The position numbers and the translations under genes are program-made. This document shows, one piece after another, positions 7,388 to 14,357 of a stretch of DNA of 17,496 nt. The notes below the pieces were generated by a model. It did no database searches and had not been told where the DNA came from. It was given only the letters and a program-made list of their open reading frames with translations. Location: the NCBI GenBank assembly GCA_964416065.1, contig CAYQCL010000043.1:1-17496 (forward strand), given 5' to 3'. The DNA comes from Limiplasma sp964416065. Lineage in GTDB: Bacteria > Bacillota > Clostridia > Christensenellales > Aristaeellaceae. How positions within the stretch are numbered: position 1 is the stretch's first letter; the number at the start of each line of letters is the position of its first letter.

Positions 7388-8662
7388 TCAGATACCGGCG
7401 TTGGAGTTGGTCACATAGACGCCAGCCTCGGTAGCCACATCGCCGCCAGCGAAGATGCGTTGGAGCATATTCCACCACTCAGTGCGCTGAGCGGCCCAGC
7501 CACCGGTCACGTTGTAGTAGTCGCCCAGGTAAGGCATGAAGATCGCGTAATCGGCGTTCTCAGCCTTCTCGGTTCCGGTGTAGATATCGCCGAAGGAAGA
7601 GCGAACTGGGAAGAATCCGGTGGCGTAAACGCTCTTGGGACCCTGCTCAGCGTCGTCACACACGAAGCGGATGAATTCCTTGGCGGCGTTGGCGCGAGCC
7701 TCGTCGCCGTTGTCAAACAGGCCGAAGCCCCAGATGCCGCCGCACAGCTCGGGGATACCGTCGTCAGAGGGGAAGGCCATGGGAAAGGGCTCGATACCCT
7801 CAGCCATAGACGCCTTGTTGCTGACGGCGGCGGAGGCATTCCAGCAGAAGCTCATCTTCGCGGTACCGTTGCAGAACAGAGCGATTTCGTCAGCCGCGAC
7901 GATGGAGGGATCAGCGGTCAGCAGGCCCTCGTTGACCAAGTCAACCAGTTTCTGCAAGCCCTTGATGTTCTCCTCGCTGTCAGCAGTGTAAGCGGTGTGA
8001 TCGGCATTGGTGAATTGGCCGGAATAGAGGTTGGTGACCAGCGCGCGGGTACCCTGGTCGCCGCCTTGACCGCCGCAGTAGACGATGCCGGTTATGGGGT
8101 TGCCGGCGGCAACGAGCGCACGCAGCGCGTTTTCAAAGCCCTCGGTCGTCCAGGTATGGGTCTCCTCGTCGATGTACTGCATCGCGTCCGCAGCCTCGAA
8201 GGCGGCCTTGTCGATGATCATGCAATGCGTGGTCATGCACAGCGGATACTCGTAGTAAGCACCGTCGGCGCTCTTGCAGGCGGCAACAACGGCTTCGCTG
8301 GTCGCGCTGATATCGGCCAGGGCTTCCTCGGTCCACAGATCGGAGATGTCCAGCATCTTGCCGGCGGCGCCCCAGGTGGTCACCAGGCGCTCGGGGCCTT
8401 CCATGACGATGTCAGGGGTGGTGCCGGCCTCGATCGCGGTGGTTACCTGATCATCGCCAGAGGTGTAGTCAAGATACTGCACGGTTACGCTGATGTTGGG
8501 ATGCACGGCGTTGAAGCTGGCAATGATCTCGTTGACGGTCGCCTCGTCAGTCCAACTGCCGATGGGATACGTCCAGAGTGTGATGCTCACCTGCTCCTCG
8601 GCCAGCGAGGCCATAGGCAGCACCATCATGAGGCAGAGAAGAAGAGCAAACAGCTTTTTCAT
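7388..8662 (-). CDS. Extracellular solute-binding protein of a sugar ABC transporter (family 1)
   Basis: 424 residues. Seen: a signal peptide (MKK, hydrophobic core 4-17, likely cleavage after ASLA at residue 21), then VSITLWTYPIG and NEIIASFNAVHPNISVTVQY, the typical start of family 1 sugar-binding proteins; TTPDIVMEGPE; and the C-terminal ARANAAKEFIRFVCDD. AAAGGAGGA lies nine bases before the ATG. It is the first gene of the transporter operon, behind a promoter covered by a likely operator. Odd point: no lipobox is present (the only signal-peptide Cys, residue 10, follows LLL), whereas Gram-positive binding proteins are usually lipoproteins. Ligand by context: sialic acid or a similar amino sugar. 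Confidence 0.92.
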   Translation of the reverse strand: MKKLFALLLCLMMVLPMASLAEEQVSITLWTYPIGSWTDEATVNEIIASFNAVHPNISVTVQYLDYTSGDDQVTTAIEAGTTPDIVMEGPERLVTTWGAAGKMLDISDLWTEEALADISATSEAVVAACKSADGAYYEYPLCMTTHCMIIDKAAFEAADAMQYIDEETHTWTTEGFENALRALVAAGNPITGIVYCGGQGGDQGTRALVTNLYSGQFTNADHTAYTADSEENIKGLQKLVDLVNEGLLTADPSIVAADEIALFCNGTAKMSFCWNASAAVSNKASMAEGIEPFPMAFPSDDGIPELCGGIWGFGLFDNGDEARANAAKEFIRFVCDDAEQGPKSVYATGFFPVRSSFGDIYTGTEKAENADYAIFMPYLGDYYNVTGGWAAQRTEWWNMLQRIFAGGDVATEAGVYVTNSNAGI

Positions 8663-8722
8663 GGTGGGGTTCCTCCTTTATTGATTTGATGACGTTCTTT
8701 CTTCCTTTCGGAAGCGCGAATT

Positions 8723-8744
8723 AAATGTACTACAAACTACATTT
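8723..8744. promoter_or_regulatory. Candidate operator for the divergent GntR/FadR-type regulator
   Basis: Inverted repeat AAATGTA (8723-8729) / TACATTT (8738-8744) with an 8-base spacer. ACTACA also occurs twice in direct orientation, 7 bases apart (8729-8734, 8736-8741), and on the minus strand TTGTAGTACAT fits the TnGTnnnACnA-type sites of the FadR subfamily except at its last base. It covers the -10 and spacer of the transporter promoter and faces the regulator gene. Binding by that regulator is inference. Confidence 0.55.
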
Positions 8745-8752
8745 CGTGTCAA
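8724..8752 (-). promoter_or_regulatory. Promoter of the binding protein-permease-aldolase operon
   Basis: On the minus strand, a perfect TTGACA (8747-8752) is followed after 17 bases by TACATT (8724-8729), a 4/6 match to the -10 consensus. It lies about 60 bases before the solute-binding-protein start. The spacer and the -10 lie inside an inverted repeat, so repression by direct promoter occlusion is likely. Confidence 0.7.
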
Positions 8753-8849
8753 TAGGTTTTTGAACTATTTGCACATTTTTTTTTTTTTTATTATACGAAT
8801 ATGACAATTTTATTTGGAAATTTCAATGAAGAAAAGGGGAAGCGGGGAA

Positions 8850-8879
8850 TTGACAAAACACATCCATATACGCTAGAAT
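8850..8879 (+). promoter_or_regulatory. Promoter of the regulator-epimerase operon
   Basis: TTGACA (8850-8855), an 18-base spacer, then TAGAAT (8874-8879); about 48 bases before the chosen ATG at 8927. Close match to a housekeeping sigma promoter. Confidence 0.75.
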
Positions 8880-8926
8880 AACAACGCAGTTTGCTCGAAC
8901 AGACGAGCCCAATCAGGAGATTCGAG

Positions 8927-9619
8927 ATGAAGAAGCTAAAGGACGAAAAGCTCTATATTCAAGCCTTTCGTGAAATTCGTGGTTATATTATTTCAGAAAA
9001 CCTCAAGGCGGGAGACCTGCTTCCCACGGAGCAGACGATGTGTGAGATGATGGGCGTGAGCCGCAACGTGCTTCGCGAGGCGATCAAAAGCATGGAGCTG
9101 ATGGGGATGATCCAGTCCTGCCCAGGACGCGGGACAATGGTGAAGGAATTCAATTTGGACTTTATCTTCCAGAACGTCCTCTTTTTTACTGTCAGTGGGC
9201 AAAGAAAGCCGGTACGCGAGATGCTGATGATCAGAAAGACGTTGGAGCTGGGCTATATGCGGCAGGCGTTTCTCGCGCTGACCAGCGAGGATATCCGTAA
9301 TATACGCGCCAGTCTTGAGGCCATCAAGGAAAAGTGGAGCCAGCGGATTTTCTTCCACGCGGACGACAAGGCGTTCCACATGACCCTTTTCAGGCATCTG
9401 AACAACAGCGTCTTAAACTCGCTTCTGGAAGCAATATGGGCCGTGGACGAGAACTTCGAGCCGGAAGAAAAGACGAAGCATCTGGACAACACCATCGGGA
9501 AGCATGAGGCCATTGTAGAAGCGCTGGAGCAGCATGACTATGAGGCCTTTGCAAAGGCCATGGAGGCGCATTTTGCCTCCGGCAAATATTCAAACCTCAA
9601 CACATTCGAGGAATATTAA
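8927..9619 (+). CDS. GntR family transcriptional regulator, FadR/FCD subfamily
   Basis: 231 residues from the ATG at 8927, chosen because AGGAGA lies six bases upstream; a TTG at 8891 is an alternative. Seen: an N-terminal winged helix with GDLLPTEQTMCEMMGVSRNVLREAIKSMELMG and the wing motif GRGTMVKEF (ending near residue 80), then an all-helical FCD ligand domain with DKAFHMTLF, GKHEAIVEAL and MEAHF, giving the Asp and three His expected for metal and ligand binding. E. coli NanR, the sialic acid sensor, is in the same subfamily. It is divergent from the transporter operon and 12 bases before the epimerase gene, so it probably represses both until an intermediate binds. The effector is inferred. 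Confidence 0.92.
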   Translation: MKKLKDEKLYIQAFREIRGYIISENLKAGDLLPTEQTMCEMMGVSRNVLREAIKSMELMGMIQSCPGRGTMVKEFNLDFIFQNVLFFTVSGQRKPVREMLMIRKTLELGYMRQAFLALTSEDIRNIRASLEAIKEKWSQRIFFHADDKAFHMTLFRHLNNSVLNSLLEAIWAVDENFEPEEKTKHLDNTIGKHEAIVEALEQHDYEAFAKAMEAHFASGKYSNLNTFEEY

Positions 9620-9631
9620 GGAGGAAGCGTT

Positions 9632-10837
9632 ATGAACAAGACGCTTATTAGGTCTCAGCAGGAATGGATCAGGGCGGAGCTGGATCGCTGCGCGAATTTC
9701 TGGCTCGAAAAGGGATGGGATCACGAAAACGGCGGCGTATATACCTGTCTGGATCGCGAAGGAAAAATTTATTCCACAGACAAGAGCGTCTGGATGCAGG
9801 GACGCTGTGCGTGGACCTATTCCTATCTCTGCCATGTCTATGGAGTGAAAAAGGAATGGCTTGACTTTGCCCGTAGCTGCCTGGATTTCATCGAAGCGCA
9901 TTGCATTGCGCGCGACAAGGGCAACCGCCTCTATTTTACCGTTACCGCGGACGGAAAACCCTTGCGTATCCGCCGTTATTATTTTTCCGAGGCTTTTTAC
10001 GCGATGGCCTGTGCCGAATATGGCGCGGTCACCGGTGACGAGGTATGGCTCGAAAGGGCACGGGAGGCCTTTGAGCTCTATTGGCAGCTCAAGGAGGGAT
10101 TGATCGAGGATCCCGTCGGGATGGGCCCTAAGACGATTCCCCAAACCCGTTCCGGTCGCGCGCTGGGTGTTTCGATGATCTATCTGAACGTCTGTTCCGT
10201 GATGCGCCGCTGTGATCCCAAGCACACCACCCTCTATGACGAACGCTCGAAAAAGTGCGTTGAGGATATTTTTAAGTATCACCATAAGCCCGAGCTGCGC
10301 TGCACGCTGGAAAACGTCGGGCCGAACGGCGAATTCCGCGGCGACGTTACCGAGGGACGGATCATCAATCCCGGACACGACATCGAATGCAGCTGGTTCG
10401 TGATGGAATTCGCGAACTATATCAAGGATCCCGCGCTGCATGTCAAGGCGGAGGACGTTTTCAACTTCGCCATCGAGGCCGGCTGGGACAAGGAATACGG
10501 CGGATTGTTATATTTCATCGACGCCAAAGGCTTGCCTCCTGAATCCTATGAGCACGATATGAAGCTGTGGTGGCCTCATGACGAGATCCTGATCGCGTCC
10601 CTGATGGCCTATCGCGACACCGGCGACGAGCGGTATTATGACTGGTTTACCAAGACGTTTGATTATTGCGCCAAGGTATTCAGCGATCCCGCCTATGGCG
10701 AATGGTACGGCTATCTGCGCCGTGACGGCAAGCCCACGATGCCCTCTACAAAGGGCAGCACCTTTAAGGGCCCGTTCCATCTGCCCCGTATGCTCATCAT
10801 GGTTGATCAGATGATGAATGAGCTTTTGGCAAGGTAA
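9632..10837 (+). CDS. N-acylglucosamine 2-epimerase (AGE family)
   Basis: 401 residues, normal for the AGE (renin-binding protein) family of (alpha/alpha)6 barrels. Seen: the N-terminal FWLEKGWDHENGGVYTCLDR; GRCAWTYSYL near residue 60; the catalytic segment GHDIECSW (His249, Glu252); and KLWWPHDE (311-318) with the second key His316. Predicted role: interconversion of ManNAc and GlcNAc in the cytoplasm, the step after sialic acid lyase, as in Bacteroides nan operons. Cellobiose or mannose 2-epimerases share the fold, but the aldolase partner favours ManNAc. AAGGAGGAAGCGTT precedes the ATG. Co-transcribed with the regulator and ended by a bidirectional terminator. Confidence 0.88.
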   Translation: MNKTLIRSQQEWIRAELDRCANFWLEKGWDHENGGVYTCLDREGKIYSTDKSVWMQGRCAWTYSYLCHVYGVKKEWLDFARSCLDFIEAHCIARDKGNRLYFTVTADGKPLRIRRYYFSEAFYAMACAEYGAVTGDEVWLERAREAFELYWQLKEGLIEDPVGMGPKTIPQTRSGRALGVSMIYLNVCSVMRRCDPKHTTLYDERSKKCVEDIFKYHHKPELRCTLENVGPNGEFRGDVTEGRIINPGHDIECSWFVMEFANYIKDPALHVKAEDVFNFAIEAGWDKEYGGLLYFIDAKGLPPESYEHDMKLWWPHDEILIASLMAYRDTGDERYYDWFTKTFDYCAKVFSDPAYGEWYGYLRRDGKPTMPSTKGSTFKGPFHLPRMLIMVDQMMNELLAR

Positions 10838-10848
10838 TTAAAAAAAAC

Positions 10849-10887
10849 GGCTTTTCCGCTGCTGGTTGGGGGCGGAAAGGCCTTTTT
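10849..10887. terminator. Bidirectional terminator between the epimerase gene and the feoB 3' part
   Basis: An 11-bp stem (10849-10859 with 10872-10882, one G-U pair) is followed by TTTTT on the plus strand and preceded by an A run (10840-10847) that becomes a T run on the minus strand. It serves both converging transcription units. Confidence 0.85.
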
Positions 10888-10892
10888 AGTAC

Positions 10893-11765
10893 TCAGCCGT
10901 AGCCAAGGAGCCTGCCCAAAGCGGCTGTCAGCACGCACAGACCGCAGCCTACGAGGGTAGGCAGAAGAACGGCTAGCCCTGTCCACTTGAGACTCTTCGT
11001 CTCTTTGTAGATGGTGAGAGTTGTGGTTGAGCAGGGCCAATGGAACAAGGTGAACAGCGCCACGCAGACCGCCGTTGTGATCGTCCAGCCATTCCCCGTT
11101 AAAAGCGTCCTGAGCGCTTCCATTTCCTGCGCCTCGACCAGCGTGCCCATGTTCAGATAGGTCATCAGCATGATGGGAATGACGATTTCATTCGCTGGAA
11201 AGCCCAGGATGAATGCAAGCAGAATGACGCCATCCATCCCCATAAATCGTCCGATGGGATCAAGCGCGCCCGCCATCCATTGAAGAAGCTGCACGCCGTC
11301 CACCTGGATGTTGGCTAGCAACCATACGCATAGTCCGGCAGGTGCGGCCACCGACACCGCGCGTCCGAGCACAAAAAGCGTCCGATCCAACACCGACCGC
11401 ACGATGACCTCACCTACCTTTGGCCTGCGAAACGGCGGAAGTTCCAGCGAAAAAGCGGATGACAGACCTTTCAGCACTGTTTTTGAAAGCAGTGCCGACG
11501 CCCCCAGCGTGCATACCACGCTCAGGACGATCAGAGCCACCAGCATCAGCGCGCCAAGCAGCGAGCCGAAGGAAACATTTGCACCGATAAAGAAGATGGT
11601 AATCAGGATGATAAGGGTTGGGAATCGTCCATTGCAAGGCATGAACGCGTTGGTCAGAATGGCGATCATTCGTTCACGCGGACTTTGAATGATGCGACAG
11701 CCTGTTACACCGACAGCATTGCAGCCAAGCCCCATGCACATGGAAAGGGTTTTCCGGGCTGTCAA
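10893..11765 (-). pseudogene. feoB: feoB 3' part (C-terminal permease half), separated from its 5' part
   Basis: Encodes the second half of the ferrous iron permease FeoB. From the first residues of the repeat onward it reads MCMGLGCNAVGVTGCRII, then SPRERMIAILTNAFMPCNGRFPTL, followed by several membrane helices and a second gate-type region (LGFPANEIVIPIMLMTYLN). The native part starts at about 11742 and supplies 278 residues after the repeat. The frame opens with TTG at 11765 inside the inserted element, without a ribosome binding site, so independent translation is doubtful. The missing GTPase half lies at 14356-15642, in the same orientation and frame. No mutation is visible inside this half: it looks recently or reversibly disconnected rather than decayed. 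Confidence 0.9.
11730..11742 (+). repeat. Left attachment-site repeat of the feoB element
   Basis: CCCCATGCACATG; 12 of 13 bases match the copy at 14392-14404. The similarity continues loosely as GAAAG here against CAAAG there. On the minus strand it encodes Met-Cys-Met-Gly of the FeoB MGLGCN motif. Confidence 0.75.
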
Positions 11766-11860
11766 AAACGAGAGCCGAAACAGGTTTTAACTCAAAATGA
11801 CGCCGATTTCAAGCAGACTGGCGCGGCTTTTATGTGTCTCGGAGGAATATCCATATCGAG

Positions 11861-13474
11861 TCATCTGTATTTTGAATGAATTTCGATTTTCTGACGTTTG
11901 ATCCTTTTTGCGTCCATCTCTTCAGATTTCCCTTGATATATCACAATTTGATCAATGAACGCGTAAAGCATTTCCCTTGTAAGTCCTTCAGGCAGTATGA
12001 TCCGTTTTGCGAGGCTGAAAAAGGAAGGGGATGAGACGTGTGGGCAGGGACGGGCGTGGGTACAAACGGCGGCTTCGGATTCTTCAATGTCGCGGGCAAG
12101 CTGTGCTTGCCGCCCTTCGTAGCTTTTTAGCAGCTTTTCAAATCGTTCCTCGCTGATCGTTCCGTTCAGACGGTCCTCATAAAGGTTTTGAATGATCTGG
12201 TCGATCTCATTCATTTCTTGTCTCCATTTGTATATTTTAGATGTGAAAGGCCTGTCACGAACAGCCTCATCCGTTAGCCTTGCCTGAAGCGCGATGCCGA
12301 TTTCTTCCCATTCCGCTTTCGAGAGCGCCAGAATTCTAAAAGATATTTCGCGGTATAGGATCGCCTTGAGATGGTCATAGCAAATGAAATGATTAGTGCA
12401 TCGCTTCGTACCATACAGCTTATAGGCTCCGCAGCTCAGGTTATAAACACCCTCCCGCCATTTCCGTGTGGGGGAGGCGGACATCGCGTGCCGACAATCG
12501 GCGCAAAAGACAAAGCCTGAAAACAGATTGTGAAAGCCTGAACCCTCGCGCCTCTTTCTCGCCCCCTTGATCCTCTGAGCCGTCTCAAAGGCTTCGCGAG
12601 AGACGATGGGCTCATGTACGCTTACGTTAATGATCCAATTTTCCTTCGCGTTTTGCAAATATGTCTTGCTTTTATAGGATGCCTTTCTTTGCCTGTTATG
12701 CACCACGTCGCCGATATACACCCTGCTGCGTGTCAGCTTTGTAATCGACGACGCTGTCCATTCCGATGATACGGGAGGATTGTCCGTATGCTCGCTTTGG
12801 AGACGTCTGTATTGTGCGGGCGTAGGGATTTTTTCAGCGTTAAGGATACCGGCGATGTCGCTTGGAAGCATCTCTTCGATCAGCATCGAAAAGATTCGTC
12901 TTACAACGGAAGCACTTTTCTCCTCGACGATCAGACGGTTCTTGTTCTGCGGATCCTTCCGATAGCCATAGGGAGCGAAGGCACCGACAAACTGTCCTGA
13001 CTCCATTTTGGCACGAAAAGCGCCTCGTATCTTCCGGCTGATATCCTTCGCGTATTGTTCATTGGCGACGTTCATCCAGGGCGCTGAGACTGTGGTATAT
13101 TCATTGGCACTGTCATAGCCGTCCAATACCGCGAGATACCGCACCTGACGCTCGGGAAAGTATTCCTCCTGATAATATCCGGCCTGGGCATAGTTGCGCC
13201 CAAAGCGAGAGAGATCCTTGGTCATGACCAGATTGATTTTCCCTCGCTCAATGTCGGCGATCATCCGCTCAAAGCCCGGACGATGAAAATTCGTACCCGT
13301 AAAGCCGTCGTCGATATAGCAATCAACGACCTGAAACCCACGCTTTTCAGCCTCCTGAAGCAGGAGGCTTCGCTGGTTCTCTATGGATTCCGATTCTGCC
13401 TCCCCCTTGTCTTTTTCGGACAGTCTCAGATAAAGGCCGGCCAGGTAGCCGCAAGAAGCCGTTTCCGATGTCAT
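11861..13474 (-). CDS. Large serine recombinase (TndX/TnpX-like)
   Basis: 537 residues. Seen: a resolvase catalytic domain (about 10-155) with nucleophile Ser19 in YLRLSEKD, DDGFTGTNFHRPGF (55-68) and TKDLSRFGRNY (85-95); a recombinase domain (about 165-300) with PYGYRKDP and WTASSITKLTRSRVYIGD; a zinc ribbon with Cys324, Cys327, Cys348 and Cys359; and a C-terminal coiled coil (about 410-460). This architecture belongs to large serine integrases/transposases that excise and insert elements through circular forms, here most like TndX of Tn5397. The catalytic residues look intact. Its ATG overlaps the stop of a small upstream ORF (ATGA). The gene ends 118 bases from the left repeat. It is the likely agent of feoB insertion and excision. 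Confidence 0.95.
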   Translation of the reverse strand: MTSETASCGYLAGLYLRLSEKDKGEAESESIENQRSLLLQEAEKRGFQVVDCYIDDGFTGTNFHRPGFERMIADIERGKINLVMTKDLSRFGRNYAQAGYYQEEYFPERQVRYLAVLDGYDSANEYTTVSAPWMNVANEQYAKDISRKIRGAFRAKMESGQFVGAFAPYGYRKDPQNKNRLIVEEKSASVVRRIFSMLIEEMLPSDIAGILNAEKIPTPAQYRRLQSEHTDNPPVSSEWTASSITKLTRSRVYIGDVVHNRQRKASYKSKTYLQNAKENWIINVSVHEPIVSREAFETAQRIKGARKRREGSGFHNLFSGFVFCADCRHAMSASPTRKWREGVYNLSCGAYKLYGTKRCTNHFICYDHLKAILYREISFRILALSKAEWEEIGIALQARLTDEAVRDRPFTSKIYKWRQEMNEIDQIIQNLYEDRLNGTISEERFEKLLKSYEGRQAQLARDIEESEAAVCTHARPCPHVSSPSFFSLAKRIILPEGLTREMLYAFIDQIVIYQGKSEEMDAKRIKRQKIEIHSKYR

Positions 13475-13635
13475 TTTTCATTTCCCTTCTTTTCTATGAG
13501 CTCATGGAGAGGATTGTCATAAAGACCTGCCTGTATCAACTGTATGATTCTGTCCTTCAGAGAGGGAGCGTCCTGCTTTGTACACAGAACCACTTCATAC
13601 ATACACTGATCTATTTGGCATATCGATTCATTCAT
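13471..13635 (-). CDS. Small 54-residue protein coupled to the recombinase
   Basis: An ATG at 13635, preceded by AGGGGGTG, opens 54 codons ending in a TGA that overlaps the recombinase ATG by four bases. The protein begins MNESICQIDQCMYEVVLCTK and ends LYDNPLHELIEKKGNEK: three cysteines in the first half (residues 6, 11 and 18), then an amphipathic helix-like DRIIQLIQAGLYDNPLHELI. I do not recognise a family. The overlap and site make translation likely; by position it could be an accessory or directionality protein for the recombinase, but that is speculation. Confidence 0.6.
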   Translation of the reverse strand: MNESICQIDQCMYEVVLCTKQDAPSLKDRIIQLIQAGLYDNPLHELIEKKGNEK

Positions 13636-13734
13636 CAAGTCACCCCCTATGGAGAAAGCTATGATTCAACCTCCTGAAAACATACTTATGGTTTGAGAGG
13701 GGCAGCATTCTGTCTAATCAATACTTGACATGTC

Positions 13735-13743
13735 TGCTATAAT
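13735..13743 (+). promoter_or_regulatory. Extended -10 promoter of the ferritin gene
   Basis: TGC followed directly by a perfect TATAAT (13738-13743), an extended -10 element, 46 bases before the ferritin ATG. The -35 hexamer at the proper distance is weak. A TTGACA at 13725-13730 is too close to act as its -35 and forms part of a GACATGTC palindrome (13727-13734), a possible regulator site. Confidence 0.65.
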
Positions 13744-13758
13744 ATAAATGAAAATTTC

Positions 13759-13773
13759 ACCGTAGCTTACGGT
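13759..13773 (+). promoter_or_regulatory. Inverted repeat in the ferritin leader next to the ribosome binding site
   Basis: ACCGTA-GCT-TACGGT, a perfect 6-bp inverted repeat with a 3-base centre, directly before AAGGAGG (13774-13780) in the 5' leader. It could be a protein-binding operator or a small hairpin affecting translation; it does not match a Fur box as far as I can see. Confidence 0.4.
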
Positions 13774-13789
13774 AAGGAGGGAATAACAA

Positions 13790-14299
13790 ATGGATACCAA
13801 GGTTGCCCGTCTGCTGAATGAGCAGATCAACAAGGAATTCTATTCCGCTTATTTATATTTGGACATTGCGAATTTTTATAGCGCCAAGGGCCTGGATGGA
13901 TTCGCAAACTGGTATGAGATCCAGGCAAAGGAAGAGCAGGATCATGCGATGCTGATGTATCAGTATCTGCATAACAACAGCGAGCCTGTCACTTTGGACA
14001 TGATTGCCAAGCCTGATAAGACGTTCACGACGCTGATGGATCCTCTTAAGGCCGCTCTGGAGCATGAGAAATACGTCACCAGCCTGATCAACACCATTTA
14101 TGCCGCCGCTCAGAACGCCAACGATTATCGCACAGTACAGTTCCTTGACTGGTTTGTCAAGGAGCAGGGAGAGGAAGAGAAAAATTCTTCCGATCTGATT
14201 ACGAAGATGGAGCTGTTTGGCGACGATGCCCGCAGCCTGTATATGCTCAACAGCGAGCTGAGCGGCCGCGTGTATTCCGCTCCCTCTCTGCAGCTGTAA
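13790..14299 (+). CDS. ftnA: Non-haem bacterial ferritin
   Basis: 169 residues, a full-length four-helix ferritin. Ferroxidase-centre residues are all present by position: Glu16 (NKEFYSAYLYLD), Glu49 and His52 (EEQDH), Glu93 (LEHEKYV), Gln126 and Glu129 (KEQGEEEKN), plus Tyr23. It should assemble into a 24-subunit cytoplasmic shell that oxidises Fe(II) and stores the iron, and in anaerobes it also guards against iron-driven oxidative damage. AAGGAGG lies nine bases before the ATG. It has its own promoter and terminator and is transcribed opposite to feoAB. Unusually it is cargo inside the recombinase element that splits feoB. Confidence 0.97.
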   Translation: MDTKVARLLNEQINKEFYSAYLYLDIANFYSAKGLDGFANWYEIQAKEEQDHAMLMYQYLHNNSEPVTLDMIAKPDKTFTTLMDPLKAALEHEKYVTSLINTIYAAAQNANDYRTVQFLDWFVKEQGEEEKNSSDLITKMELFGDDARSLYMLNSELSGRVYSAPSLQL

Positions 14300-14312
14300 G
14301 TTCCATACTGGG

Positions 14313-14357
14313 AAGAGACCGTTGCGCAGGCAAAGGAACTGCCAACGGTCTCTTTTT
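14313..14357 (+). terminator. Rho-independent terminator of the ferritin gene
   Basis: A 12-bp perfect stem (14313-14324 with 14343-14354), extended inward by GCAG/CTGC (14326-14329 with 14339-14342), followed by a T run (14353-14357). It lies 13 bases after the ferritin stop and keeps ferritin transcription from running into the split feoB. Confidence 0.9.

Noticed and set aside
7097..8689. A 530-codon open frame on the plus strand opposite the solute-binding protein and permease genes
   Set aside because: It is antisense to two clear genes with signal peptide and family motifs, has no ribosome binding site or recognisable domain, and is explained by codon bias on the opposite strand.
8777..8790. 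Long T run in the divergent intergenic region
   Set aside because: No stem precedes it, so it is not a terminator; probably just an A/T-rich promoter-upstream tract.
11743..11860. Possible terminator for the recombinase gene in the left end of the element
   Set aside because: Only 4-bp G/C pairings around 11800-11830 were seen, without a good T run on the minus strand; too weak to call.
13661..13675. A second AGGAGG on the minus strand upstream of the 54-residue ORF
   Set aside because: No usable start codon at a proper distance; the nearest TTG is directly adjacent and reads only nine codons before a stop.
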